A stretch of 64,000 nt of DNA from Clavibacter sp. B3I6 (GTDB lineage: Bacteria; Actinomycetota; Actinomycetes; Actinomycetales; Microbacteriaceae). The notes beneath the pieces were generated by a model, which was not told the DNA's origin, ran no database searches, and was given only the letters and a program-made list of their open reading frames with translations. This document shows positions 19,513-29,521 of this stretch, piece by piece. Every line of letters starts with the position of its first letter. Positions within the stretch are counted from its first letter, which is position 1. The position numbers and the translations under genes were made by a program. Location: contig NZ_JAUSYL010000001.1 of the NCBI RefSeq assembly GCF_030816895.1, positions 1,364,001 through 1,428,000 on the forward strand, given 5' to 3'.

Positions 19513-20385
19513 CTACTCTGACAGACCGGCGACGGCCGCCGGCCCGGCGGACGCGGCGGCGATCGCCTCGGCGCGGCCGCGCGCCCACGCCGCCTCGACC
19601 GCCAGCGCGGCCCGGGTGGACGCGACGTCGTGCACGCGCACGGCCCAGGCCCCGGCGCGCGCCGCGAGGGCGCTGACGACGGCCGTCGGCACGTCGCGGT
19701 CCTCGACGGGCGCGCCCTCCGGCAGCAGGCGCCCGAGGAAGCGCTTGCGGGAGGCGCCCACCAGCACGCGGTGGCCGAGGTCCGTCACCGCGTCGAGCGA
19801 TCCGAGGAGCTGCCAGTCGTGGGCGGCGTGCTTCGCGAACCCGAGACCGGGGTCGAGCACGAGGCGCGCCGGGTCCACGCCCGCCGCCACGAGCGCGTCG
19901 ATGCGCGCGCGCAGCTCGTGCCGCACCTCGCCCACCGCGTCGGCGTACGTGGCGCGCGTGGCCATGGTGTCGCTGTGGCCGCGCCAGTGCATGGCCACGT
20001 AGTCGACGCCGGCGCCCGCCACCACGGCCGCCATGCGGGGATCCGCGAGGCCGCCGGACACGTCGTTGACGATCCGCGCGCCGGCCGCCACGCAGGCCTC
20101 GGCGGTCGCGGCGCGCATGGTGTCGACGCTCACGGCGATGCCCTCCGCGGCGAGCTCCCGGACGACCGGCAGCACGCGCGCCAGCTCCTCGGCGGCGTCG
20201 ACCCGCTGCGCGCCCGGCCGCGTGGACTCGCCGCCCACGTCGACGAGGTCGGCCCCGGCCGCGAGCATCCGCCGCGCGTGGGCGAGCGCGTCCTCGAGCG
20301 CGAGGTGCCGCCCGCCGTCGCTGAAGGAGTCGGGCGTCGCGTTGAGGATGCCCATCACGAGCGTGCGGGGCGGAGGCACGGCCAC
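19513..20385 (-). CDS. folP: Dihydropteroate synthase
   Basis: 290 residues from GTG 20385, 2 bp after the folE stop. Both family signatures are visible: VMGILNATPDSFSDGG at the N-terminus and DLVDVGGESTRPGA at about residues 46-59. ARIVNDVSGG, LVLDPGLGFAK and VLVGASRKRFLG line the pterin and pABA sites. It condenses the pterin diphosphate with p-aminobenzoate, the target of sulfonamides. The C-terminal ~20 residues are Ala-rich. Confidence 0.97.
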   Translation of the reverse strand: MAVPPPRTLVMGILNATPDSFSDGGRHLALEDALAHARRMLAAGADLVDVGGESTRPGAQRVDAAEELARVLPVVRELAAEGIAVSVDTMRAATAEACVAAGARIVNDVSGGLADPRMAAVVAGAGVDYVAMHWRGHSDTMATRATYADAVGEVRHELRARIDALVAAGVDPARLVLDPGLGFAKHAAHDWQLLGSLDAVTDLGHRVLVGASRKRFLGRLLPEGAPVEDRDVPTAVVSALAARAGAWAVRVHDVASTRAALAVEAAWARGRAEAIAAASAGPAAVAGLSE

Positions 20386-20387
20386 GG

Positions 20388-20972
20388 TCAGCCCCGGCCG
20401 CCGACGGCCGGCAGCAGGGCGAGGACCTCGGCGCGCGCGGACGGCTCCGCGAGCGACCCGCGGGCCGCGATGGTGATGGTGGTGCTGCCCGCCTGCCGGG
20501 TGCCTCGCGAGGTGACGCAGCCGTGGGTCGCGTCGAGGATCACGGCGACGCCGCGCGCGTCGAGCCCCTGCTCGAGCGTCTCCGCGATCTGCTCGCCGAG
20601 CCGCTCCTGCATCTGCGGGCGGGAGGCCAGGTCGTCGACCACGCGCGGCAGCCGACCGAGGCCGACGATCCGCTCCCTGGGCACGTAGGCCAGGTGCGCG
20701 ACGCCCGTGAAGGGCAGCAGGTGGTGCTCGCAGATGGACCGGAACGCGATGCCGGTGACGATGACGGGCTGCGGCGCCGCGTCCGTCTCCGGGAGCGGGA
20801 ACGTCTCGCGCAGGTGCCGGAGCGGATCCGCCCCGACGCCCGCGAAGAACTCGCCGTACGCCTCCGCGACCCGCGCGGGGGTGGTGCGGAGGCCCTCCCG
20901 CGCCGGGTCCTCGCCGATGGCGAGGATCAGCTCGGCCACGGCCGCCTCGATGCGCGCCCTGTCGACGCCCAT
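20388..20972 (-). CDS. folE: GTP cyclohydrolase I
   Basis: 194 residues, normal for the family. The zinc and active-site motif FRSICEHHLLPFTGVAHLAY is present, followed by the conserved RIVGLGRLPRVVD and QERLGEQIAETL. It opens GTP to dihydroneopterin triphosphate, the first step of tetrahydrofolate synthesis, in the cytosol. It starts 4 bp after ftsH. Confidence 0.98.
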   Translation of the reverse strand: MGVDRARIEAAVAELILAIGEDPAREGLRTTPARVAEAYGEFFAGVGADPLRHLRETFPLPETDAAPQPVIVTGIAFRSICEHHLLPFTGVAHLAYVPRERIVGLGRLPRVVDDLASRPQMQERLGEQIAETLEQGLDARGVAVILDATHGCVTSRGTRQAGSTTITIAARGSLAEPSARAEVLALLPAVGGRG

Positions 20973-20976
20973 CGGG

Positions 20977-22977
<2,001 letters not shown>

Positions 22978-23134
22978 GAGCGTAGGGGCGCGGGCCCGAC
23001 ACCTTTCTGCCCGTGCCGCGCCGTACGGCGACGAGATGTCTCGAGGATACAAGCGGCTGTCTGAGCGTCGCCGCGGTGTTCGCCGCCAGCCGAACGAGCG
23101 GCGGCTCGCAGCGGGATGGGAGGAGCGGGGCGCG

Positions 23135-23686
23135 TCAGCTGTAGACGTGCGGCGCGAGGACCGCGACGTCGCGGAGGTTGCGGTACCGCTCCGCGTAGTC
23201 GAGCCCGTAGCCGACGACGAAGTCGTTCGGGATCTCGAATCCCACGTACTTGACGTCGACCGCGATCTTCGCGGCCTCCGGCTTCCGGAGCAGCGCGCAC
23301 ACCTCGACGCTCTCCGCCCCGCGCGACCGCAGGTTCGCGAGCAGCCAGGAGAGGGTGAGGCCGGAGTCGATGATGTCCTCGACGATGAGGACGCGGCGGC
23401 CCGACAGGTCGGCGTCGAGGTCCTTGAGGATCCGGACGACGCCGCTCGACCTCGTGCCGGAGCCGTAGGAGCTCACCGCCATCCAGTCCATGTGGATCGG
23501 CAGCGCGAGCTCGCGCGCGAGGTCGGCCATGACCATGACCGCGCCCTTGAGGACGCCCACGAGGAGGAGCTCCTCCCCCGCGTAGTCCCGCTCGATCTCG
23601 CGGCACATCTCGGCGATGCGGCCGTGGATCTCCTCCTCGGTGTGCAGGACCTCGGTCAGGTCGTCGGCGATGTCGGTGGATCTCAT
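23135..23686 (-). CDS. hpt: Hypoxanthine phosphoribosyltransferase
   Basis: 183 residues. The PRPP-binding loop VLIVEDIIDSGLTL is at about 92-105, the LLVGVLKGAVM element at about 41-51, and the GFEIPNDFVVGYGLDYAERY segment near the C-terminus is typical of Hpt. It salvages hypoxanthine (and usually guanine) with PRPP in the cytosol. The start is one base after the tilS stop, so translation is coupled. Confidence 0.98.
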   Translation of the reverse strand: MRSTDIADDLTEVLHTEEEIHGRIAEMCREIERDYAGEELLLVGVLKGAVMVMADLARELALPIHMDWMAVSSYGSGTRSSGVVRILKDLDADLSGRRVLIVEDIIDSGLTLSWLLANLRSRGAESVEVCALLRKPEAAKIAVDVKYVGFEIPNDFVVGYGLDYAERYRNLRDVAVLAPHVYS

Positions 23687-23687
23687 G

Positions 23688-24713
23688 TCACTCTTCCGTC
23701 GTCCTGGCGCTGAGGACGAGGAGTCCGTCCCTGCGTAGAACCCTAACGCCCGGCAGGTCGACCGGTCCCTGCCCGTGCCAGTCGGTCACGAGCCGTGCGA
23801 CCTCCAGGACGTGCGCACGGGAGAGGTGCGCCGCGAACTCCTCGCGCGCGGCCAGGCGGATCAGCCGGTGCCGGAGGGCGGGCGGCGCGGCGAGGAGCGA
23901 GGCCACCTCGAGCGAGATGCCGGCCTCCGCGTGGTCGGCGATCTCCTCGATCATCTCGGCCGCGAAGTGCTCCAGCGCGTCGTCGTCCTCGCGCAGCTGG
24001 TCGGCCGTGCGGGCGAGCGCCTCGGCGACGCCCGGGCCGAGCTCGCGCTCGAGCACGGGGAGGACGTCGCGGCGGACGCGCACGCGGCGGTAGGCGGGAT
24101 CGGCGTTGTGCGGGTCCTGCCACGGGTCGAGGCCCTGGTCGGCGCAGGCGGCGCGCGTGACGGCGGCGCGGATCCCGAGGAGCGGCCGCAGGTAGACGGC
24201 GTCCACCGCGCGCGCCGGGGTCGCGCGCGCCATCCCGTGCAGGCTCGTCGCGCCGGACCCGCGGGCGAGCCCGAGCAGGACGGTCTCCGCCTGGTCGTCG
24301 AGGGTGTGGGCGAGGAGGAGCGCACGGGATCCGGTCGTCCGGAGCGCGTCGTCGAACGCGGCGTAGCGGGCGGCGCGGGCGGCGGCCTCGGGGCCGTCGG
24401 CGCCGGGCTCCACCCGCACGCGCGTCACGACGACGGGGGCGAGGCCGAGGGCGCGCGCGGCGTCGGCGGCCCGGGCGGCGATCTCCGCGGATCCGTCCTG
24501 GAGGCCGTGGTCGACCACGACGGCCCCGGCCGCCACGCCGGCGCGCGGCGCCTCGAAGCCGGTCGCGGCGGCGAGGGCGAGGGAGTCGGCGCCGCCCGAA
24601 AGCGCGACGAGGACGGGGCCGGCCGGCGGCCCGGGGAGCTCGGCGAGCGCCTCGCGCACCGCCCGACGGAGGTCCGCGACGGCGGGGGTCAGACGGGGGC
24701 GCTCGGAGGGCAT
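23688..24713 (-). CDS. tilS: tRNA(Ile)-lysidine synthase
   Basis: 341 residues. The PP-loop ATPase motif is LVALSGGADSLALAAA at about 35-50, followed by the family-typical AHTLDDQAETVLLGLARGSG and VYLRPLLGI. It attaches lysine to C34 of the AUA-reading tRNA-Ile. A short C-terminal domain is present, as in actinobacteria. No ribosome binding site precedes ATG 24713, but TAACGT ends 6 nt before it, so the message may be leaderless. Confidence 0.97.
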   Translation of the reverse strand: MPSERPRLTPAVADLRRAVREALAELPGPPAGPVLVALSGGADSLALAAATGFEAPRAGVAAGAVVVDHGLQDGSAEIAARAADAARALGLAPVVVTRVRVEPGADGPEAAARAARYAAFDDALRTTGSRALLLAHTLDDQAETVLLGLARGSGATSLHGMARATPARAVDAVYLRPLLGIRAAVTRAACADQGLDPWQDPHNADPAYRRVRVRRDVLPVLERELGPGVAEALARTADQLREDDDALEHFAAEMIEEIADHAEAGISLEVASLLAAPPALRHRLIRLAAREEFAAHLSRAHVLEVARLVTDWHGQGPVDLPGVRVLRRDGLLVLSARTTEE

Positions 24714-24717
24714 CCAC

Positions 24718-24725
24718 TAACGTTA
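24718..24725. promoter_or_regulatory. Palindromic TAACGTTA, possible shared -10 of tilS and ppa
   Basis: TAACGTTA reads the same on both strands. On the minus strand TAACGT is followed by 6 nt and then the tilS ATG, so transcription could start at the A of ATG. On the plus strand it lies 42 bp before the ppa ATG. Good -35 elements are not obvious on either side. Confidence 0.4.
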
Positions 24726-24767
24726 TGGCAGCGATCCGCCCACGGCAGAACCACGAGGAGCACACGC

Positions 24768-25296
24768 ATGGCCAGCTACGACGTCGTCGTCGAAATCCCC
24801 AAGGGGTCCCGCAACAAGTACGAGGTCGACCACGAGACGGGCCGCGTGTACCTCGACCGCGTGCTCTTCACGTCGTTCGTCTACCCCACCGACTACGGCT
24901 ACTTCGAGAACACGCTCGGCCTCGACGGCGACCCCGTCGACGCGCTCGTGCTCCTCGAGTACCCGGTCTTCCCCGGCGTCGGCGTCGCCGTCCGCCCCCG
25001 TGGGCGTGTTCAACATGAGCGACGAGGCCGGGATCGACTCCAAGGTCATCACCGTCCCCGCGAAGGACCCGCGCTGGGCCCACATCCAGGACATCGAGGA
25101 CGTGCCGCAGCAGGTCCGCAACGAGATCGAGCACTTCTTCGAGCGCTACAAGGACCTCGAGCCCGGCAAGTGGGTCAAGACCGAGGGCTGGGGCGACGCG
25201 GCCGAGGCCGAGCGCATCGTGCAGGCCGGCTTCGAGAAGCTCCAGGCCGAGGGCGGTCACGACGGCCACGCCGGCGAGCCGGACGAGGACGCCTGA
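24768..25296 (+). pseudogene. ppa: Inorganic pyrophosphatase, frameshifted (probably a sequence error)
   Basis: ATG 24768 follows GAGGAG. The first frame encodes MASYDVVVEIPKGSRNKYEV, then YPTDYGYFENTLGLDGDPVD with the metal-binding Asp residues, and PVFPGVGVAVRP. At the run of five C (24995-24999) the frame changes: removing one C restores VGVFNMSDEAGIDSKVITVP through to the stop at 25296, 175 residues in all. The rest (AKDPRWAHIQDIEDVP) is intact and conserved. Ppa hydrolyses pyrophosphate and is normally essential, and both halves are undamaged, so an assembly or homopolymer error is more likely than a real mutation. Confidence 0.85.
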
Positions 25297-25314
25297 TTTC
25301 CGTCACCCCCTGAC

Positions 25315-25363
25315 ACGACGACGCCCGCCCCCGCAGCAGATGCGGTGAGGCGGGCGTCGTCGT
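25315..25363. terminator. Bidirectional terminator between ppa and the NlpC gene
   Basis: ACGACGACGCCCGCC (25315-25329) pairs perfectly over 15 bp with 25349-25363. It separates convergent ppa and the NlpC/P60 hydrolase. Confidence 0.75.
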
Positions 25364-25380
25364 GTGCGCCGGGCGCGGGA

Positions 25381-26796
25381 TCAGCCGGGTCGGCCGACGT
25401 AGGGCATGAGGTCGCCGCCGCCCCAGAGGCCCTGGATCTTCACCACGTCGCCGGGCTTCGGCGCCGCGATGATGCTGTCCCCGCCGAGCGAGATGGCGTC
25501 GTGGTAGAACCCGCCGCCGCTCGCCCAGAAGACGATGTCGCCCGCCTGGCGCTGCGAGAACGGGACGAGGCGGCCCTGCGCCTTCATGGTGTTGTACTGG
25601 CTGCTCACCGAGTGGCTGCCGACGTCGATGCCCGCGGCTCGGTACGACATCATCACGAGGCCGGAGCAGTCCCACCGGTCCGGGCCGGCCCCGCCCAGGA
25701 CGTAGGGCTCGCCCAGCTGGGACTTCGCGAACGCGATGGCCCGCTGCGCCCGGTCGCCCGACGGCGCGGGGGCCGGGTCGGGTGCGGGAGCGGGGGCCGG
25801 AGCCGGCCGCGACGGCTGCGGCGGCGCGGGCGGGGCGGGGGCCGGGGCCGGCGCGGGGCGCGACGGCTGCGGCGGCGCGGGCTGCGACGGCGCGGGCTGG
25901 GCCGGGGCCGGGGCACTGGATCCGCCGCCGGACGAGGACCCGCCGCCGGCGGAGGACCCGCCGCCGCCGGACGACGAACCGCCGCCGCCGGACGAGCCGG
26001 ACCCCGAGCCGCCGCCGACCGCGGGCGCCGCCGCCGGGATGGGCGGCTGCGTGATGCTCTGGATGTACTGCGCCTCGATCTCCGAGGTGGAGTCCTTGAG
26101 GAGCGCGAGCTGCGCGATGAGCTGGTCGCTGTTGCGCGTCTGCTCGGCGACGGCGGCCTCGGCCTTCGCGGCGGCGCTGTTCGCTGCCGCCAGCGACTCC
26201 TGCGCCTCGTCGGCGAGCCGCGCGAGCTCGTCCTTCGCGACCTGCGCCTGGTCGCTGAGGGAGGCCGCCGAGTTCCGGTCGGACAGCGCCTGCTGGTACA
26301 CGGTCTGGGTGCTCTCGGAGAGCTTCGACATGGTGCCGAGCGACCGCAGCAGCTCCTCGGCGTCCTCGCCGTCGGATGCGAAGAGGCTCGCGGTGATGTC
26401 CTGGCCTCCGGCGCGCGCGAGGTGGCTGGCGAGGAGCCCGGCGCGCATGCGGCTCGTGAGGGCCGCGGCCTGCGCATCGTCGGCCTTCTGCTGGAGGCGC
26501 GCCAGCTTGTCGGCCTGCGCGTCGCGGGCGGCCTGCGCCTGCGCGTACCGCTCGCCGGCGATGAGCGCCTCCTTGCCGGTCTCGTCCGCCGCGACCTGCA
26601 GGCCCGTGGCCAGCTCGGTCACCCGGTCGACGGCGGCCTGCGTGTCGGCCTCGTTCGCCTTCGCCGCCTGGACGTCGGCCCACGAGGGGTAGTCGGTGGC
26701 GGCAAAGGCGGTCTGCGCGGCGACGCCGCTGGAGACCGCGATGACGCCCACGGCGATCGTGGAGATGACGACCGTGGTCGGGCGGAGGTGGCTCAT
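25381..26796 (-). CDS. Secreted NlpC/P60 peptidoglycan endopeptidase (RipA-like layout)
   Basis: 471 residues from ATG 26796, which has GAGGAG just upstream; an ATG 12 bp earlier touches the previous stop. Residues 1-35 are a signal peptide ending AAQTAFA-AT. Residues ~38-250 form a long coiled coil, then a Gly/Ser and Pro/Ala-rich linker to about 350. The NlpC/P60 domain follows, with the catalytic Cys in WDCSGLV (about 378) and His in FYHDAISLG (about 433). It should cleave peptide stems of the cell wall during division or growth. It follows the M23 hydrolase gene immediately, and the coiled coils of the two proteins are similar. Confidence 0.93.
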   Translation of the reverse strand: MSHLRPTTVVISTIAVGVIAVSSGVAAQTAFAATDYPSWADVQAAKANEADTQAAVDRVTELATGLQVAADETGKEALIAGERYAQAQAARDAQADKLARLQQKADDAQAAALTSRMRAGLLASHLARAGGQDITASLFASDGEDAEELLRSLGTMSKLSESTQTVYQQALSDRNSAASLSDQAQVAKDELARLADEAQESLAAANSAAAKAEAAVAEQTRNSDQLIAQLALLKDSTSEIEAQYIQSITQPPIPAAAPAVGGGSGSGSSGGGGSSSGGGGSSAGGGSSSGGGSSAPAPAQPAPSQPAPPQPSRPAPAPAPAPPAPPQPSRPAPAPAPAPDPAPAPSGDRAQRAIAFAKSQLGEPYVLGGAGPDRWDCSGLVMMSYRAAGIDVGSHSVSSQYNTMKAQGRLVPFSQRQAGDIVFWASGGGFYHDAISLGGDSIIAAPKPGDVVKIQGLWGGGDLMPYVGRPG

Positions 26797-26809
26797 GTGT
26801 CTCCTCATG

Positions 26810-28120
26810 TCAGTGCGTGCTGGTGATGGAGACGCCCTGGCCGTGCATGAATCCCACCGGGTCGGTGGGGTTCCCGTTCAGGCGGATCTCGAAGTGGGAG
26901 TGGCAGCCGGTCGAGCCGCCGGTGGTGCCGGTGATCGCGATGGGCTGGCCGGCGACGACCTGCTGCCCGTTGCGCACCAGCGTGCCGCCGTTGGCGATGT
27001 GCCCGTAGGCGGACGAGACGCCGGCGCCGTGGTCGATGCGGATGTAGTTGCCGTAGCCGCCGTTCCAACCCGCGAACACGACGGTGCCGGAGTGCACGGC
27101 GTACTGGGTCGTGCCGCAGGTGGCGCCGCGGACCAGGTCCTCGCCGGCGTGGAAGATCATGCGGTGCTGGATGGGGTGGAAGCGGGGCCCGTAGTAGCCG
27201 CTCGTGTACGCGCCGGGGAGCGGCGCGGTCCAGCCGGACGCGCTGATGGCGCCGGGCGAGACGTCGCCGCCCGCGCGACCCTGGCTGGCGGCCAGCGCGT
27301 CGGCGTCGGCCTGGCGCTTGCGGACGCCCGCCTGGTAGTCGTCCTCGGTGGCCTCGCGGTCCTCGGCCATGACGGCGAGCTTCGCGTCGGCCTCGGCCTT
27401 CTGCACGGTCTGGTCCTCGAGCGCCTGCTCCAGGTCGGCCTGCGCCTGCGCGGCGTCGGCGAGGAGCTGCTCGGCCTTCGCCTTCAGCACGTCGAGCTCG
27501 GCGAGCGCCACCTGCGCCTGGTCGCTGAGGGACTTCGCGGCGTTGCGGTCCTGCAGGGCGATGGCGTAGATCTGGTCGGACTTCTCCGCGACCTTGCTCA
27601 TGGTGCCGAGCTTGTCGAGGAGGTCGTCGGTGCCGTCGCCCTCGCTGAGGAGGAGGGTGCCGGAGAGGTTCTGGCCCCCGGAGCGCATGAGCTGCTTCGC
27701 GAGACCAGCCGCCTGCTCCTGCGAGCGCGTGGCCTTCGCGTCGGCCGCGTCGACCTTCTGCTGCAGCTGGACGGTGTCCTCGTACTTGTCGTCGGCCGCC
27801 TGCTGCGCGGCGTCGTGCTCCTCGCCGCGCTTCGTCACGAGGTCGCGGGCCTCGGTCACGCGCTGCTCGAGGGACGCGATCTCGTCGGTGATGCCCTGCA
27901 CGAGCGCCTGCTGCGCCCGCTCGTCGCCGCGGGCCCTCTGCACGTCGTCCCACGAGGCGAAGGTCTCGGCGTGCGCGGGGGCGGCGATGGATCCGGTGAG
28001 GAGGACGGCCGCGATCGCGATGACGGCCTGGAGGCTGCGGCGGACGCGCGGGCGCGGTCGCGCGGCGCCTGCGTCGCGCGCGCTCCGGTGGAGGTCGTGG
28101 TCCATGGTGTTCCCGATCAT
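26810..28120 (-). CDS. Secreted M23 peptidase with coiled-coil domain
   Basis: About 436 residues from ATG 28120; ATG 28105 is also possible, and neither has a strong ribosome binding site. A signal peptide (LQAVIAIAAVLLTGSIAAP then AHA) is followed by a coiled coil to about residue 260. The LytM domain has the zinc ligands in RMIFHAGEDLV and CHSHFEIRLNG. M23 enzymes cut peptide bridges in peptidoglycan or act as amidase activators (EnvC/NlpD-like) when degenerate; here the His and Asp ligands look intact. It is the first gene of the pair with the NlpC protein, 1 bp apart from an alternative start of that gene. Confidence 0.92.
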   Translation of the reverse strand: MIGNTMDHDLHRSARDAGAARPRPRVRRSLQAVIAIAAVLLTGSIAAPAHAETFASWDDVQRARGDERAQQALVQGITDEIASLEQRVTEARDLVTKRGEEHDAAQQAADDKYEDTVQLQQKVDAADAKATRSQEQAAGLAKQLMRSGGQNLSGTLLLSEGDGTDDLLDKLGTMSKVAEKSDQIYAIALQDRNAAKSLSDQAQVALAELDVLKAKAEQLLADAAQAQADLEQALEDQTVQKAEADAKLAVMAEDREATEDDYQAGVRKRQADADALAASQGRAGGDVSPGAISASGWTAPLPGAYTSGYYGPRFHPIQHRMIFHAGEDLVRGATCGTTQYAVHSGTVVFAGWNGGYGNYIRIDHGAGVSSAYGHIANGGTLVRNGQQVVAGQPIAITGTTGGSTGCHSHFEIRLNGNPTDPVGFMHGQGVSITSTH

Positions 28121-28532
28121 CGTGTCGCCCGGCTGGCCGGCTGCGCCTCCCCGCGGGTCCGATGCATGCCGCGGATCACATCCGCCACACCCGCACCGGC
28201 TCCCACAGTAACAACGGGGATCCGCGGCGCACAGCGCGCGGACACGGGGATCCGACGGGGATCCCCTCACCCGGGAGGGTCGAGCGAAGGCTAACCCCGC
28301 GGACGGGGGCCGCCCGGGCAGCGCGCGGACCGTGTCGCGGAACCGGCGCGGAGGCCGGGGGCGCGCCGTCGCGGAGGCGTCTACGGGGTGCGCGGGGAGA
28401 CCGCGACACGCCGTCGGATCCGCATGCTGGCGGGCGACGGCACCTCGCGCATCCGGCCGATTTGAGTCCTCGCCCGGAGTGCGGTTATGCTGACGTGTCG
28501 GTTGCTGCGAGGCCTGGGAGATCAGGGCTAGC
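28121..28532. other. Intergenic region between the M23 gene and the tRNA cluster
   Basis: About 410 bp, very GC-rich, with repeated GGGGATCC-like stretches near 28218-28265. It must hold the promoter of the hydrolase pair (minus) and that of the tRNA genes (plus). No coding frame or known riboswitch is convincing. Confidence 0.5.
28462..28491 (+). promoter_or_regulatory. Promoter of the tRNA cluster
   Basis: TTGAGT (28462-28467), an 18-nt spacer and TATGCT (28486-28491) form a good vegetative promoter 42 bp before tRNA-Glu. Confidence 0.65.
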
Positions 28533-28605
28533 GGCCCCATCGTTTAGCGGCCTAGGACGGCGCCCTTTCACGGCGCTAACACGGGTTCGAATCCCGTTGG
28601 GGTCA
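28533..28605 (+). tRNA. tRNA-Glu (anticodon TTC)
   Basis: A 73-nt cloverleaf with acceptor GGCCCCA/TGGGGTC, anticodon loop CTTTCAC (TTC at 28567-28569), T-loop TTCGAAT and an encoded CCA at 28606-28608. Confidence 0.96.
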
Positions 28606-28627
28606 CCACGCAGCCATCGACACGCAA

Positions 28628-28701
28628 GGCCCTGTAGCGCAGCTGGTTAGCGTGCCGCCCTGTCACGGCGGAGGTCGCGGGTTCAAGTCCCGTCAGGGTC
28701 G
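28628..28701 (+). tRNA. tRNA-Asp (anticodon GTC)
   Basis: A 74-nt cloverleaf with acceptor GGCCCTG/CAGGGTC, anticodon GTC at 28662-28664, T-loop TTCAAGT, discriminator G and encoded CCA to 28704. Confidence 0.96.
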
Positions 28702-28711
28702 CCACGGATGG

Positions 28712-28737
28712 GAAGCCCTCTCACACGAGAGGGCTTC
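28712..28737 (+). terminator. Terminator after tRNA-Asp
   Basis: GAAGCCCTCTC (28712-28722) pairs fully with GAGAGGGCTTC (28727-28737) around a 4-nt loop. tRNA-Phe may therefore have its own promoter or be read through. Confidence 0.75.
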
Positions 28738-28773
28738 TGTCCGATGTGGGCGTCTTCTCGAAGTCGCCCGCTC

Positions 28774-28846
28774 GCCTGGGTAGCTCAGTTGGTAGAGCGT
28801 TCGACTGAAAATCGAAAGGTCCGCGGATCGACGCCGCGTCCAGGCA
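28774..28846 (+). tRNA. tRNA-Phe (anticodon GAA)
   Basis: A 73-nt cloverleaf with acceptor GCCTGGG/TCCAGGC, anticodon stem TTCGA/TCGAA, anticodon GAA at 28807-28809 and encoded CCA to 28849. The T-arm reads CGCGG-ATCGACG-CCGCG, so position 54 is A rather than the usual T. Confidence 0.94.
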
Positions 28847-28942
28847 CCACCGCCGATCCCCGTCCTCGACGGCAGGGCCGGCGTCCTGCTTCCCGGGCCC
28901 GTTCCGCGGGCGCCTCCCCGCCGGATGCGCCGACCCGGGACC

Positions 28943-29476
28943 TCAGGCGTCGGACGCGAGCGCCGCCGTGAAGGCCGCGAGCACCTGGTCCGAGAACAGG
29001 ACGAAGCGCACCAGCTCGATCCCGTCGCCCGCGCCGTCGGCGAGCGCCTCGCGCACCGCGCCGACCGCCACGCGCGCCGCGTCGTCGACCGGCCAGCCGT
29101 AGACCCCCGCCGAGACCGCGGGGAAGGCGACGCTGCGGATCCCGAGGCCGGCCGCGACCTCGATCGAGCGGCGGTACGCGCTCCAGAGCACCGGGGTGCG
29201 GTCGTCGGAGGACGACCAGACGGGGCCGACCGTGTGGATCACGTGCCGCGCGGGGAGGCGGAACCCGGGCGTCGCGACGGCGTCGCCCGCGGGCAGGCCG
29301 TCGGGGAGCTCGTCGGCCCGGATGCGGCGGCAGGCGGCGAGGAGCTCGGGGCCGGCCGCGCGGTGGATCGCGCCGTCCACTCCCCCGCCGCCGAGGAGCG
29401 ACGAGTTCGCCGCATTCACGATCGCGTCCACGTCCTGGCGGGTGATGTCGCCGCGCACGGCCTCGAGTCGGGTCAT
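28943..29476 (-). CDS. Macrodomain protein, O-acetyl-ADP-ribose deacetylase-like
   Basis: 177 residues covering a single macrodomain. The start RLEAVRGDITRQDVDAIVNA and ANSSLLGGGGVDGAIHRAAG carry the ADP-ribose-binding Asp, Asn and Gly loop of MacroD/YmdB enzymes. The second loop, FPAVSAGVYGWPVDDAARVA, is also present. It should hydrolyse O-acetyl-ADP-ribose or remove mono-ADP-ribose from acidic residues in the cytosol. No ADP-ribosyltransferase or sirtuin is nearby. Confidence 0.93.
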   Translation of the reverse strand: MTRLEAVRGDITRQDVDAIVNAANSSLLGGGGVDGAIHRAAGPELLAACRRIRADELPDGLPAGDAVATPGFRLPARHVIHTVGPVWSSSDDRTPVLWSAYRRSIEVAAGLGIRSVAFPAVSAGVYGWPVDDAARVAVGAVREALADGAGDGIELVRFVLFSDQVLAAFTAALASDA

Positions 29477-29521
29477 GGGTCCAGCCTGCCCCGTGCGCCG
29501 GCGGCGTGCGGCCGCGATGCG

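Noticed and set aside
25782..26054. Small Arg/Gly-rich plus-strand frames opposite the NlpC linker
   Set aside because: They are antisense reads of the Gly/Ser/Pro linker without start signals.
28121..28400. Possible c-di-AMP (ydaO) riboswitch before the cell-wall hydrolase genes
   Set aside because: Such riboswitches often control these genes in actinobacteria and fragments such as GTTAGCC and GGGTGA occur, but they are in the wrong order and the core is missing.
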